A stretch of 64,000 bases of DNA. Source: Anadara kagoshimensis (Eukaryota > Mollusca > Bivalvia > Arcoida > Arcidae). The DNA lies in assembly GCA_021292105.1 (NCBI GenBank), contig CM037870.1, forward strand, positions 46,208,576 to 46,272,575, read 5' to 3'. The notes under the pieces are model-generated. The model worked only from the letters and a program-made list of their open reading frames with translations, did not search any database and was not told where the DNA came from. This document shows, piece after piece, positions 1 to 11,640 of the stretch. How positions within the stretch are numbered: position 1 is the stretch's first letter; each line of letters starts with the position of its first letter. The position numbers and the translations under genes were made by a program.

Positions 1-785
1 GGCAATAAAATGTAAGCCATATATCCGTATGGCCATATTTTGTCTAGATTTTAAAGACAATGAATTATTAACATTATTATCATGGGCCTCATTATTAATC
101 GATAACATATGACCAGTGGTATTTTTTACAAAAATAAATTATTTTTCCATATTTCATTTTAGTTTATTTATTTGCCTATTTTCAATGTAATTGTTGCACT
201 ATCTTTGGTTGTGCTGTCTTTATAGTTTTTCATATTTAAATCGGGTATTTTTTTATTTACGTGCCCTTTTTAAAAATGATTTGTTGTTGCAATATCTTTA
301 ATGTTTTTTATAAAAATGATTTTAACGCCTTTTTCCGTTTTAACGTTTTATATTTTATTACAAAACCGATAAAATTAACATTTTTATACAGCCAGACATC
401 GTTTATAATGTCAACATTTCAAAGTATCCTATATATAATAAAGAATAATGTTTCGAAAAATGTTTGATTAACCAAAACCATTACTAATAATGTTAACCAA
501 ATTGCATATCATTCCCGTTTTAATTGTAGATGTATAAATTATTACCTTTACTATTTATTATCTAGAATATGAAATAGATTAAATGATATATGTTGAAAGA
601 TAATACTAAGTCATCAAAATACATCTAGATAGTAATTTATATTAAGATATTTATGACAGATTTATTTTATTATCTTTCAACATTATTGTATGGATTTAAT
701 TGAAGAAATGAGAAAAAAACAAAACAGATTAAAAAAAGCAAGAAACTTCCTCGACTTTTTTTCTCAAATGTCTCTAGCTTTTCAT
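1..785. other. AT-rich stretch, nothing recognised
   Basis: Very AT-rich sequence. The longest open frames are under 100 codons, low in complexity and not recognised. No RNA gene or inverted repeat was seen. Confidence 0.5.
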
Positions 786-789
786 TTTC

Positions 790-2565
790 GCATTGATAGT
801 TTGGAAGTATGTTATTTGATACACAGGCTTATATCTACTGTAAATGTTCATCAAGTAGGTCATTATGACATATATTTAATATATCAAAGTGTTTACCAAA
901 GCAACCGTCAAACGCCTCCTCCGCGCTGCAAGTTCGACAGTAACTTAAGCGAAAACATAAAAATGAATATGCATTGAAGCTTTTTCTTAACAAACTCCGT
1001 TTAATAAACTACAAACAAAATACTGTAGAAGAATATAGTGGCTCTCTTATGTATCTTTCCAGAGAAATTTCCTTCCCCTTTGGTATACTTTCCCTACAGG
1101 CGGAACCGTGAAATTTCTTACCACAAAATAGAGTTTAGAGGATCAAAACCGCGAACGTTTCCTGTCGCTAATGTTTCTTCTTATGCAACAGAAGCGCTTC
1201 AAGCAGCATCAGGATGCTACCATCGATTGTATAGGGCAATCTGAAAAAATATTTGCACATATATTAAACTGTTTTCAAGGTCAAAAGGATACAATTAATG
1301 ATATTTGAAATCGTAACAGCGTTATTACAAGTATATAAATATGAACTAAAAAAGGAGTCCTAAGATTAAGCTTTGTAGAACGTGTCACAAAACCCCCTAA
1401 TTATCTCCAGTTCGATGGATAGATTGATCTAGTCGTGGTATGGACAATAATTAAAAGGAAAGGATGTGCACTTGAAACAAAACCTGAAATAATTTCTGAA
1501 TTTAGGGTCACAGTGATGATAAGTCAGCCTTTTTCAGTAGACTAAAAACGAAAATTATTTGTAATATCTATGATGTTTACAAAACTTAAGCTAACTAAAT
1601 TTCTTCATCATGGGCAAATATCAAAAAATAAATTTCCATGAAACAGAAATTTCGAATTCATTTAATTTTAAAAAAAATGAATGGAATTTTGAAGCTATTA
1701 GAGACGAGATTGAAAATAAAATTTTGGGTATTCATGAACGCATTGAAAATTTTGCAATTATGTTACTAGTATTTGATACACAGGCTTATATCGAAAGGGC
1801 ATGTTCAACAAGCAGGTCCTAATGACATCTTCAATATATCTAAGTGTATCCCATAGCAACGGTCAGACGCCTCCTAGCCGTATTGCAAGTTCGGCAGTAT
1901 TTCAAGCGAAAACATTAAAATGAATATGCATTGAAGCTTTTTCTTAAGAACTCCGTTTAATAAACTACACACAAAATAGAAAAGCTTTAAGAAGCATCAG
2001 GGTGCTATCAACGATTGTATAGGACAACGAGAAAAAAATATTTACACATATATTAAACTTCAACTCAATGTGAACATACTACAATTATTGATGCGAGAAA
2101 TAGCGAATGCGTTATTATGACAAGTATATAGGATTCAAAACAAAAAGGGTTCTGAAAACTAGCTTTGCAGACAGTGCAACATAACAAATCCCTTATCATC
2201 TCAAGAACGCAAGCTGGAATAATTTCTGAATTTAAGGTAATAGTGTTGCTGAGTCAGCAGAAAAAAAGGAAACCAAATCGGGATAATTAAATGAATCATT
2301 GTTACATTGCTATGACCAAACTTCGGTTAAAAGAATTTCTGAATCATGGACATTTATCAAAAATTGTATTTAAATCAAATAGAAATTACATTTACACTTA
2401 CTTTTTAGAGAATTTCAATATAATTAAAGGAATAGTGGACTCGTGTAATATGATACACAAATGTGATACACACACTTGGCAATACTATAACAAAATATAT
2501 CAGACAAAAATACAATTCTACATAATGATTAAGATAACGGACTTCTTTTATCATGTTTCAGGGTA
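790..2565. repeat. Decayed tandem duplication, 2 to 3 copies of a 0.7-0.9 kb unit
   Basis: The segment from about 790 to 1530 recurs from about 1740 to 2260. Shared strings include a gatacacaggcttatat block (near 820 and 1780), an atgaatatgcattgaagc block (near 963 and 1920), and a block around gcatcaggatgctac/gcatcagggtgctat (near 1206 and 1994). The first copy carries about 160 extra bases (1025-1190), or the second lost them. A third partial copy (2285-2565) resembles 1560-1800. The open frames inside are short and not preserved between copies, so I see no gene. Confidence 0.6.
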
Positions 2566-2599
2566 AAAGTGTGCGTTAATGTCCGGTATACGAAAGATT

Positions 2600-3560
2600 A
2601 AACCATAATAGGTAACATTTCGGTATTCAATTCAAGCATAATTCGTCACAGTAAATGAATTTTTATTCCAATTCTATAGCGCTACATTTCTTCACAAAAC
2701 CATATAATGATATTTTTATGGTGTAACTGAAAGCGATTCTTTTTTGAAATTGTAATCGTTTTTTCATTATTAATCCTCTCAGGACTTTTATAATATCGGT
2801 AACATAATCCCAATTACCTATCGATTGTTCGGCAGTATATGGTATTTTAGAAACATTTACTTTGTTCTGTAAAAGTTTGTGTGTGAAGCTGTTTAACGTT
2901 GGTCTATTGAATAACTGTATCATTGTTCTTTCCATTAATGAACAAAATACGTGTACAAATGTATAAACATTCCGTGACTGTGTTTTTATATATATTGTTT
3001 TATATGTATTTTTCAAAAGACAAAACCTTTAGTCAATTGTTTACTTATTTAAAAGATTTCTTTTTCGTAATGCTGCATTGCATTCCAAATTTCCTGATAA
3101 TGTATTGCACGACGGATAGTCTGTGGTTAGTGGTTTTCCTGAAGCATCCTCTCCAGTCATTGAAATACCTATCCAGACATGCTAAATGTGTCAGGCTGTG
3201 ATATAACAAACAGCATTTACTTGACATTAGTCAACACAACGTGGACCATAAAATAGTATGAACAAAATAAATACATAAATGGATCAGAAACGAAAAAACC
3301 CACATTGAACCAATTATTAAAAAGTCTTTTAGGTTTTGGATGGCCTTTAACCGCTCAGCATTAAAAAATAAAACAATAATTAGTCTTATAAGGATGCCAA
3401 TAACCAATAGATGTCATAAATCTTAGGAGCACGGCAGATTTTGCACATAATTTGATAATTTGAGATAAAAAGGTTACCTTATTTTATTCCATGTGATTGT
3501 ATTTTAACAAAAGGGTTTCACATTTAATATTTTGTTCGTATGATTTGAATATTGTAGAAA
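2600..3560. other. No gene recognised; overlapping open frames on both strands
   Basis: A 117-codon frame on the minus strand (2663-3016) overlaps a 92-codon plus-strand frame (2923-3201) and a 60-codon minus-strand frame (3045-3227). None shows a motif or signal peptide that I recognise. They could be relics of an exon or chance frames. Confidence 0.3.
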
Positions 3561-3570
3561 TCAAATACAA

Positions 3571-3712
3571 AACTGCTAGTCAAAGTTCAAATTGCAATCC
3601 CAAAAACACGAGTAAAACCATCAAAACAGGCAAATTACAATTAACTGTCACTAAGCAAGTGGGTCTGGGTGCTCTGAACCTCTTGAGTAACTACCTATCT
3701 TATTTCATATTG
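3571..3712 (-). mobile_element. Degenerate 3' tail of the RT element
   Basis: On the minus strand this reads as a badly decayed version of the tail seen at 13629-13826. The order of landmarks is kept (a caatccc block, an aaactg-type block, a gggtgctc block), but many bases differ. It is assigned only by comparison with better copies in this window. Confidence 0.35.
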
Positions 3713-3719
3713 GAATTCA

Positions 3720-4350
3720 TATAACTTAGATATCGACATTTTGATCGAGCATTAACACTTTAGGATTATATAATCAGACGCCTCAATGTGTGTTTATCCA
3801 CGTCCATTGACGTCCCATCTGAACATCTGGTTTTAAATTATTTTGACAAAAACTATTGACAGTCATTATAATCCGGTCTAAGTATGGAAAGTTTTAAATA
3901 GATTAGTGTTAGATGGGTTAATGCATTATATTTCAAAAAAGCAATTCAATTTCTAGATTAAATGTTGTACTGTTGGGAAAGTAATGATGCGTCATGAAAC
4001 ATATAGAGGACAAATTACTCTTTGAATGCAGTTTCCAGTGGAGACGCCACATGGTGTAGACAATGATAAAGAAACACATTATGTTAACTTATTGGAAAGC
4101 AAAGTCACATTCTGCTATAAATCTGTTACATAATTTGTTAAACATACATGTCCCGAGTGTGAAAGAGAGATTATATTTTGCCTTAAACGCATTCCAATAA
4201 TGTTGATTCTAAAAACTTCAAAATACGTATAAATCTCAGTATTACAGTTACATCCATCCTTTTATTTTATTTCAAAGTGAAAACATTCACCAATGCAGAT
4301 CTCTAATTCATCTTCTAACTGCTAGTATTCAATTATTAATTATAATTTTT
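3720..4350. other. Nothing recognised
   Basis: AT-rich sequence without long open frames, inverted repeats or RNA-like structure. Confidence 0.4.
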
Positions 4351-4353
4351 GAA

Positions 4354-4427
4354 ATACAGTATAACCTGTGTATAAAGACCATCCAAGGGACTGGACAAAA
4401 GTGGACTTTACAGACAAGTTGACTTTT
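4354..4427. mobile_element. Short MITE-like copy (AGTCAAACCTG-end family)
   Basis: The left end, tacagtataacctgtgtata, and the inverted right end, aagtggactttacagacaag then ttgact, match the ends of the larger elements at 56573-56711 and 63570-63723. Almost all the interior is missing. The family is defined here only by internal comparison. Confidence 0.45.
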
Positions 4428-4880
4428 TATTTTAGAGTGTCACCTCTTATGAACAAGTAAACATGCACTGTTGATACCGGTATACTAATAGGTGAAAAAT
4501 ATGTAGTACTTGTTAAATTTGTTTTATTAATTATTTTTAGGTGTGCCTCATACATAAGTAGTAGACAGACACCCATGAAATAGTTAACACATTTAACTAA
4601 CTTTATGTTCTTATTGGCATTGCACATAGAAAACTCGATAAAGATGCATTTTTCCTATTTAAAGAAACACTGACAGGAAAAAGTCACAAAATTCTGAATA
4701 CATAACAACGCAGTCTGGAACAATCTGGAACAAAACCGTTCTTTAAAAGTTATTCAACAAAAACCACCGACTTAAATTTCCAGAAATACCAGAATACAAG
4801 AAAGCCTTTACAAAATACCGAAGAATGACAATAGTACACATAAAATTACCATCCATTAGTGAAGCTAGGTAAATACCTTT

Positions 4881-4926
4881 CAACACCGGTCAATACTTTT
4901 CAACACCGGTCAATACTTCAACATCG
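4881..4926. repeat. 20-bp direct repeat, about 2.3 copies
   Basis: The unit caacaccggtcaatactttt occurs twice back to back and a third time partially. It is short and probably arose by replication slippage. Confidence 0.75.
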
Positions 4927-4987
4927 TTAATTGTTGGATTTGTTAAACTATCAACACGATTTTAATTTCCTTACGGTAACCTAATAA

Positions 4988-5150
4988 CTAGCTAGAGAGA
5001 AGGTGCTTACTCTTCCAGAGCACCCGGTCTGATTTCCCTACTGGAATATAACGTGTTTAAATTTCTTTGTCAGTTTTCAAGTTTTTATTTGCTTTAGGAC
5101 TGTGATTTGGACATGGACTGATAGGTTTGCTTTTGATTTATCAACAGGTT
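4988..5150 (+). mobile_element. 3' tail of the RT element
   Basis: It contains the landmarks of the recurrent tail in order: the ctagctag block, the stem-loop ggtgcttactcttccagagc followed by acc, a ccctactggaa block, and the final gtgatttggacatgg block. No RT coding sequence is attached, so this is a 5'-truncated copy or a solo tail. Confidence 0.7.
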
Positions 5151-6453
5151 TCTAAACTTGGAATTCGAAAGTTATATCATCATCATTTATTTAATTACTT
5201 TTTACGATAAATGTCAGTAGTTATCACTGAGGGTTATAACTTAGGCACTTAAAAGATGTTTAGACTCGGCGTGCAGACATTGCATGGATATGATGATGTT
5301 GAATCATATGTATAAAGTCTAATCAATCCGACACAATACGCCATTAATTGGTTGACAATGGACACATACCGGTGTACCAATTATTTCATCATATGATTGA
5401 AGAGGGTTTAGAAGATTGTGACAAATTCTAGTGTGGAAATACCTTCATGCCTGTACTAATTTTGGTGCAATGGCGTTTATTTTTCGTAGACCATTTATGT
5501 AGTTGTTACTGTCTTACAGTCATTTGTTCCTCCACGTTCTTAGTTGTTAATTTTCCCGTCGTCAAGTTCATGCTTGTTCATATATTTCTAATAGCATTTA
5601 TCAGACGTTTGCTTCTGCATTTTATGAGTATGCTAATTATAATTATTATATTAAATTTAGGATTTAATTGAAAATTTTATTTTGAGGAACTCCAAACATT
5701 TTAAATGATTAACACGTTTTATCCCTATTTCTGAATTTTAAAAGGCATTAAAAGTGTCGAGCTTAAAACAAACACAACGTTTGTAATGCCAAAATTCAAG
5801 TCAACAACACAAATAGCATTACGTAAACCACATTTTAACATGGTGTATCATCGCTTACAAAAGTAAGCATATATGGTTCACGTTAAAACACTATAAAATG
5901 GAACTGTTTGTGCATTTCTGTAATTTAAAAGTTGCATGTGCACTTGCATTAATGGTTTTGAAAAATACACTTCAGACAACCGTTTAATACTTAAAGTCAA
6001 TTAATGAAGTGATCGATAACGTTCCGATAAAAGCTTCGGTAATGCAGTTTTAAGATAAAAGTAAATTTTTAAAACAATTTTTGCTACCAATGCATTGAAA
6101 ACGTATAAATGAGCATTCACTCAGGAAATGTAAAACAGCAAACAAAATGTAGCATATAACTTTCTTTAAACGGGTCTTCATAATTTAACGACCGTATAAG
6201 CTGTCTCATGATACATTTGATTCCTCAACCATTCTTTAAAAATGTTCCACATCAAGTATATAAAGCTAAGAGTAAGTTTTTTTCATAATCATCTGTCAGA
6301 CGGTTCTTGTTTTTATTATGCAGTAATCGTAAACAGATAATAAATATCATATAAATAAAGAAATCAATAAATGTTATCTGTGATTTCTGATAAATTAAGA
6401 AAAATATCTCGCCATTCTGCGATATTCTGACATCATTAGTATTGTTTTACTGG
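5151..6453. other. No gene or repeat recognised
   Basis: A 74-codon hydrophobic plus-strand frame (5447-5671) is the longest. It has no clear family signature and its composition fits chance in AT-rich DNA. Confidence 0.4.
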
Positions 6454-6665
6454 CAGTTCAGGCCTGTCGAAAGTTTAATCTAACACTACGCTTACAAATA
6501 AGTACAGAATTGACAGCTCATCTTGACTCTACGTTAGCTACATATTGACAGCTTTTCTACAGCTGCTGTCTATCGTTTTAAGGTCAGTAGGTATCGATAT
6601 CTCGGTCATTCAGCAGACGTACTTCGACTACTTTTTAGTGATAAATTTTCGACAGGTCTGTACTG
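6454..6665. mobile_element. MITE, CAGTWCAGRCCTGTCGAAA ends, copy 1
   Basis: The left end, cagttcaggcctgtcgaaag, is matched in inverted orientation by the right end tttcgacaggtctgtactg. The element is about 212 bp with no coding capacity. A second member in opposite internal orientation lies at 21721-21922. The target duplication is not clear in either copy. Confidence 0.7.
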
Positions 6666-7237
6666 TAGCTGTATAATTGATTTATAATGTTTGATGGGAA
6701 ACCTAACTTATCATTATTCCCTGATACCGTGACATTGAAGTTAGTATTGTTTTACAACCATACTTGTATAATTGATTGATTATGTCATATAGACGGAGGC
6801 GATTTTGTAATAAACCTATAGTCTTTTAAAAAATAAGCAGATGTCTTAACCACGACAAATCTGAAAGTAATAATAAAAATAATAACGTGCCATTTTTATT
6901 GTTATTTTATATATTATTTCTGTATATTTCATTATTTATTTCCTTTGATTCGCATAGTAATGTTGACTCTATTTTAACTATTTGGTGTAGCCGAATGACA
7001 TGTAGTTTTTCCTTTAGATAGATAGCATGGCATGTGTTGAAATAGCAAGGGCAATGATAATATTGTAATTTTCTTCTATCTTCTAGCTTTGCACTGTAGA
7101 TGGAAGTAATATGATCAATTTTTATGAAACCTGTTTATATGACAAACTGATAAAAGACTATTGTGGAAATGTTGTCAGCACTAGAGGCGACTTATCCAGC
7201 GGTCGAACTGTTTCCAAATGTAATGATACTTAATGTT
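6666..7237. other. Nothing recognised
   Basis: AT-rich sequence between a MITE and the tandem array. There are no open frames of note. Confidence 0.4.
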
Positions 7238-7779
7238 GTTTTTCTATCATGATGAGATAGATAATACTGTGCTATGAAATTTACACTTCAAATTTTCCCG
7301 GATTCTAACTGATGGAGACAAATTACACCACATAGAATGACAAAGTTGAAATGATACAAATGATCTTGATATGTTCGGTTTAAAACGGATGATAAATGTA
7401 CGCCTCAAGTGCCTAGCGATTTAAAGTAAAATGCAATGGAAAACCTAATCTGTAAAATAATTGAAATGCCTAGAAAATAAGATAGATCACAAAACAACTA
7501 TAAATGTACAACAGAAATTTATTCAATTAGATTTGAATTAAATATAGATTTTATTACCATTTTCTTTCGACCATACACCCACTAAAGAAAATTGGTGAAT
7601 CAAATGGCAAATACATATTTCCCCTGTAATTCAGTAAAGAACCTATAATAAACATAACCATAAGCGAAACTTTTCAATTAAGATACTGTTTGTCGGTTTT
7701 AGCCAGCAAAAGTCTATAGTAAACATAAAAAAAGTAATTTGCGATGAGAAATGTAACCAGAATAAATTACAGATATTAA

Positions 7780-8652
7780 GAGTCATTCTCTGTAAGGACC
7801 AAACTCCTCTGGAAATCGCATGTCACTGATTTTGAAAATATTTTACCTAAACAATAGGTACATATAAGAAACCAAGAAAAAATTATCAAACTTAGATTTT
7901 TATGTACCGTTTCCATGGTAACCAACCACTAAGAGGCCAATCTCTGGAATGTCAGTCAATTTTGGGTACATATCAAATATGCCGCTAGAATAAGCCATTT
8001 ATGATAGTGATCTTGCATATTTTGTTTTTATTCGGAACTTTGATGGTCATCCTTTTCTTTTTCAAGTCAAAACTGTATGAATTTACAAGTTTTTATTTAT
8101 TTTACTCACTTTTATCTCAAAAAAGCTCTATAAAATGACCTAAACTAGCTGTACTTTGAGATTGATTATTTTGAAAACGCGGGCACTGGAAATATATCAC
8201 ACACATTCAAGTTATTGAGGAAAGTAGGCTAAACAAAATAAAAAAAAATTAGAGTGGTACTTTTTTATTAAAGAACATAAATCAGTTTCAAAGTTACAGC
8301 AGTAGCCCTAGTAGGGCCCTTTTTTAAAAAAAAGAATTATCTCCCCTTATTTAAAAATTTCTCTTTTTGATATGTTTCATCTTGTATATGTCAAACATTT
8401 AATCATTTAGTTATTTTTTTAAAAATATGTATATTTATTATATATATTTTGATTAAAATTTGGTCAATAAAGCACGAGAAATTATATTTGTAATGAACTA
8501 TTTTAATAAACACTTGAAAAATTATTTGGATTTCACATGTTTAACAATAGGTTCCCTTCATCAACAGATTTAGCTCCCTTTATTTAACAAGATGTGGTGT
8601 TTCTTTTCTGTTTATTGCACTTTTTTCAATTTCTTGAAAAATATATAATTTT
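7780..8652 (+). repeat. Left arm of the foldback element
   Basis: It is the inverted counterpart of 9514-10585. Readable matches include the tagtagggcccttttt region (8309 area against 9837 area), the gcgggcactgga region (8179 against 9968) and the ggttcccttcatcaacagat region (8549 against 9578). The arms differ by scattered substitutions and one large indel, so the element is not recent. Confidence 0.8.
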
Positions 8653-8694
8653 TTATACTCACAAATATAATGGTTTATTATTGTACGTAGGAAA

Positions 8695-8736
8695 CACTAC
8701 TGATGAGGAATTGTATTCCGAAACGGCCGTCTAGTG
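8695..8736 (+). ncRNA. Type I hammerhead ribozyme motif with intact core
   Basis: The full hammerhead core can be read. Stem I is cacta (8695-8699) pairing with tagtg (8732-8736). The conserved CTGATGA box is 8700-8706. Stem II is ggaat/attcc (8707-8711, 8715-8719) with loop tgt. The GAAA box is 8720-8723. It is followed by C, a four-base linker and the GTC cleavage triplet (8729-8731). Stem III is minimal (A-U and C-G pairs), as described for hammerheads in Penelope-like elements and animal retrozymes. Cleavage is predicted after C8731. Two decayed relatives lie at 20406-20449 and 40329-40374. Cleavage has not been tested; the call rests on pattern and pairing. Confidence 0.75.
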
Positions 8737-9094
8737 CTGTAAAAATTAAAACTGGTATAATATGTAATTATAGATATTTACATTTTAAAAAAAATGATTT
8801 GATTATGTAATTGATTACGAAGCACTGAAACATTGTAATATTCGTATATTTTATAGAAATTTTCTAACATCTGTTTGATGAATTTGGTCAAATTTTGTTG
8901 ACTGCTAACACTGCTTTGTTATTTACAGTGTTTCATTTTAAACTTAAGCACTCTAACTTCCTACAGTTGTTTCAGCTTCAAAAATAAGGATCCAATTAGT
9001 ATTATATTGATCATAACTTATGTTAACATGCATCTATTGTAATCTATTAGGGCCTTCAATGAATAAACCTAACAGCTTTTTCTATCATAATATA

Positions 9095-9246
9095 TACCAC
9101 TGCGGTAGCTCAGTTGGTAGAGTGCTCTCTCTGTAAGTAGGGGGTCCTTGGTTCGAACTCGGACAGGGGCTGACCCAAGACCAGAAATTGGGTAGTGAGT
9201 TCTTTCGCCAAGCACCGAACGTTAAACACCATTACTCAACACACCT
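9095..9246 (+). mobile_element. tRNA-headed SINE, internally deleted copy
   Basis: It begins with a tRNA-like head: an A-box region gtagctcagttggtagag and a B-box region ggttcgaactc. After the shared gctgacccaagac segment it jumps to the 3' end gttaaacaccattactcaac, lacking about 200 bp present at 24818-25169. It is flanked by 13-bp target duplications, ctatcataatata at 9082-9094 and ctatgataatata at 9247-9259, differing at one base. It lies in the centre of the foldback element, so it inserted after that element arose. Confidence 0.85.
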
Positions 9247-9513
9247 CTATGATAATATAAAAATAGAACATATTCAAAAATATCTCCAACTAAAGTTTTA
9301 AACTATAATAGTCAAAATTAAATGACAAGACCATGTACACGCAGTTAACATGTTTTAACCAAATTCGCCAACCATATATAGCAATATTTATGATATTTTA
9401 GTGATTTGTAATCAGTTACATAATAAAACCATCTTTTGTAAAAACTATAAATATGAATTAGTTTCCAACAAAAAATTAATAAATCATGATATTGATGAGT
9501 TAAAAAAAAATTC

Positions 9514-10585
9514 ACGGAATTTAAAAAAGTGCAACAAATAGAAAACAAGTATATTTTTTGTTAAATAAAGGGAGCTAAATCTGTTGATGAAGGGAACCAA
9601 CTGCTAAACATGTGAAATCCAAATAATTTTTCAAGTGTTTATTAAAATAGTTCATTACAAATATAATTTTTGTGCTTTATTGCCCAAATTTTAATTAAAT
9701 ATATATAAATAAATATACCTATTTTTAAAAAAACAACTAAATGATTAAATGTTTGACATTTACAAGATGAAACATATCAAAAGAGAAAATAAATACCATA
9801 TTTTTAAATAAGGGGGATAATTCTTTTTTTAAAAAGGGCCCTACTAGGGCTACTGCTGTAGCTTTGAAACTGATTTATTTTCTTTAATCAAAAAGTACCA
9901 CTCTAATTTTTTGATATTTTGTTTAGCCCATTTTCCTCAATAACTTAAATGTTTGTATTATATTCCCAGTGCCCGCGTTTTCAAAGTAATCGATCTCAAA
10001 GTTCATCTAGTTTAGGTTATTTTATAGAGCTTTTTTTAAGATAAAAGTGAGTCAAAATAAATGAAAACTTGTAAATTCATACAGTTTTGATATGAAAAAA
10101 AAGGATGACCATCAAAGTTCCGAATAAAAACAGAATATGCAAGATCATTACCATAAATGGCATATTCTAGCGGCATATTTGATATGTACCCAAAATTGAC
10201 TGAAATTCCAGAGATTGGCCACTTTTTTTGTAATTTGTGTTTTTTATTGCCCCAGACATTAAATAAGGGATGGTCAAGTGCCAGGGTTGGGGCCACTGGG
10301 TTCACTTGCCGGGTAACATAGGACAGTTTGACATACATAAGATATATATATATATATAATTGTATAGTATTTGATCATTCTAGGGATTAATCTAGATTTT
10401 GTAGTAAGGCAGAGACTGGCCTCTTACTGGTTGGTTACCATGGGAACGACAATTTAAATTTTTGCAAAGAGCTTTTCATTTTTGTTTTTCTGTGTATTTA
10501 ATAATTATATGCAATATCATCAAAATCTGAGACATGTGATTTCCAAAATATAGCCAAATCGTCTGGTCCTTACAGAGAATGACTC
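9514..10585 (-). repeat. Right arm of the foldback element
   Basis: Inverted copy of 7780-8652. It is about 200 bp longer because of an extra block at 10221-10421. A 100-codon minus-strand frame (10036-10338) spans this block and looks like chance. Confidence 0.8.
10221..10421. mobile_element. About 200-bp insertion in the right arm
   Basis: The left arm lacks this block. It is bounded by cagagattggcc (10209-10220) and cagagactggcc (10410-10421), a 12-base near-duplication expected of an insertion. It contains a short TA run near 10341-10360. No terminal inverted repeat was recognised, so the type is unknown. Confidence 0.5.
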
Positions 10586-11544
10586 TTAATGATGAGATGT
10601 CCTATAGCATCTAATAAAGACGTTCTGACAACCTAACCGATTGACTTCCCCGGACCAACTGCAAACCTTGCTTCAAAAACGACAAGGTCAATAATAATCT
10701 AACTACTCACGACCCAAATGCCTAACCTTATATCATAACCCGGCTGTCTCATTATCAACCACTTTTGCTTGGTAGTTTAATTTTATTTATTTATTATTTT
10801 TTTTTGTAATGACAAGTACACTTTTCCATGTAAAAATTGCTTTCTTCTTCTAACATTTCTCAACCAAGCGTAAGTAACTTACCACTTAATCCAAAACACT
10901 GAAATAAGGCTACTTCCACTCCTTTGACACTGGCATATATACTTTAACGTAAATTGCAGAGTGATATTATAAATCGATGTGTTTATTTCAAATCATGAAC
11001 TTTTTATATTATTTATTTAGTTTTTATTTTATCATGGTGTATAGATAATACGATGCTATGAAACAAACATTGGCGTGGTTTGCTTCAAAATTGCCCTGAA
11101 GCAAACACTAAAGGAGACAAATTACACCATATTTAATGACAAAGTTGAAATGATCGGAATGGCCATGAAATATTTGCTTAAATATAAGCCTAAAGTGCCT
11201 GGCAATTTAAAGAACTATGCAGTGGGGTAACCAAATCTGCTTCATAATTGAAATGCCTAGAGAATAAGATTGTTCGCAAAACAACTACAAAAACAGTTAT
11301 TATTCAATTAGAATTGAATTTAATGCAATTCTTTCGGTCATAGACCGACTAAAAAATTGGTGAGCAGAATGGCAAAAACATATTTTTTTCTGTAATTGAG
11401 TAAAGACAAACCTTAAGGGAAACTTTTCAATTATACTTAGTTTTTGTATACTATAGTGGGTTTGTAGCCTGTAAAAACTATAGTGAACATAAACTAGAAA
11501 ATTGCGATGGAAAATGTGGACAGAATAAATTACAGATACTATCG

Positions 11545-11640
11545 AGAGATTCGAATCCATGACTTAGGTCATGTAATAAAACTTACACTTAATAGAGGTG
11601 CTGACAACCTAACCGATTGAGTTACCCGGACCAAATACAA
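11545..11640 (-). other. tRNA-like promoter head inside the array unit
   Basis: On the minus strand this reads as a tRNA-like head: an A-box-like taactcaatcggttagg followed about 60 bases later by a B-box-like ggattcgaatctc. The acceptor arms do not pair, so it is not a functional tRNA gene. Related but more decayed versions are in unit 1 (about 10600-10660) and unit 4 (about 14365-14420). The repeated unit may have captured, or be built on, a tRNA-derived SINE. Confidence 0.45.

Larger units (their letters stand above)
7780..10585. mobile_element. 2.8-kb foldback-type element inserted in TTAA
   Basis: The two ends are inverted copies of each other, starting gagtcattctctgtaaggac at 7780 and ending with its complement at 10585. 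Both are flanked by TTAA (7776-7779 and 10586-10589). Paralogous units of the surrounding array lack the insertion and read straight through the site, giving an empty site. The arms are 0.87 kb and about 1.07 kb. The centre (about 8653-9513) carries a hammerhead ribozyme motif and a SINE. No transposase frame was found, so it is non-autonomous. TTAA targets are typical of piggyBac-type transposases, but the termini do not look like known piggyBac ends to me, so the class is open. Confidence 0.75.

Noticed and set aside
2663-3227. Possible gene from two minus-strand frames (117 and 60 codons)
   Set aside because: The frames are separated by stops, overlap a plus-strand frame, lack motifs and show no convincing splice sites. 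Kept only as an unresolved stretch.
9100-9172. Functional tRNA gene
   Set aside because: A and B boxes are present, but the acceptor and anticodon arms do not pair properly, and the sequence continues into a SINE body with target duplications.
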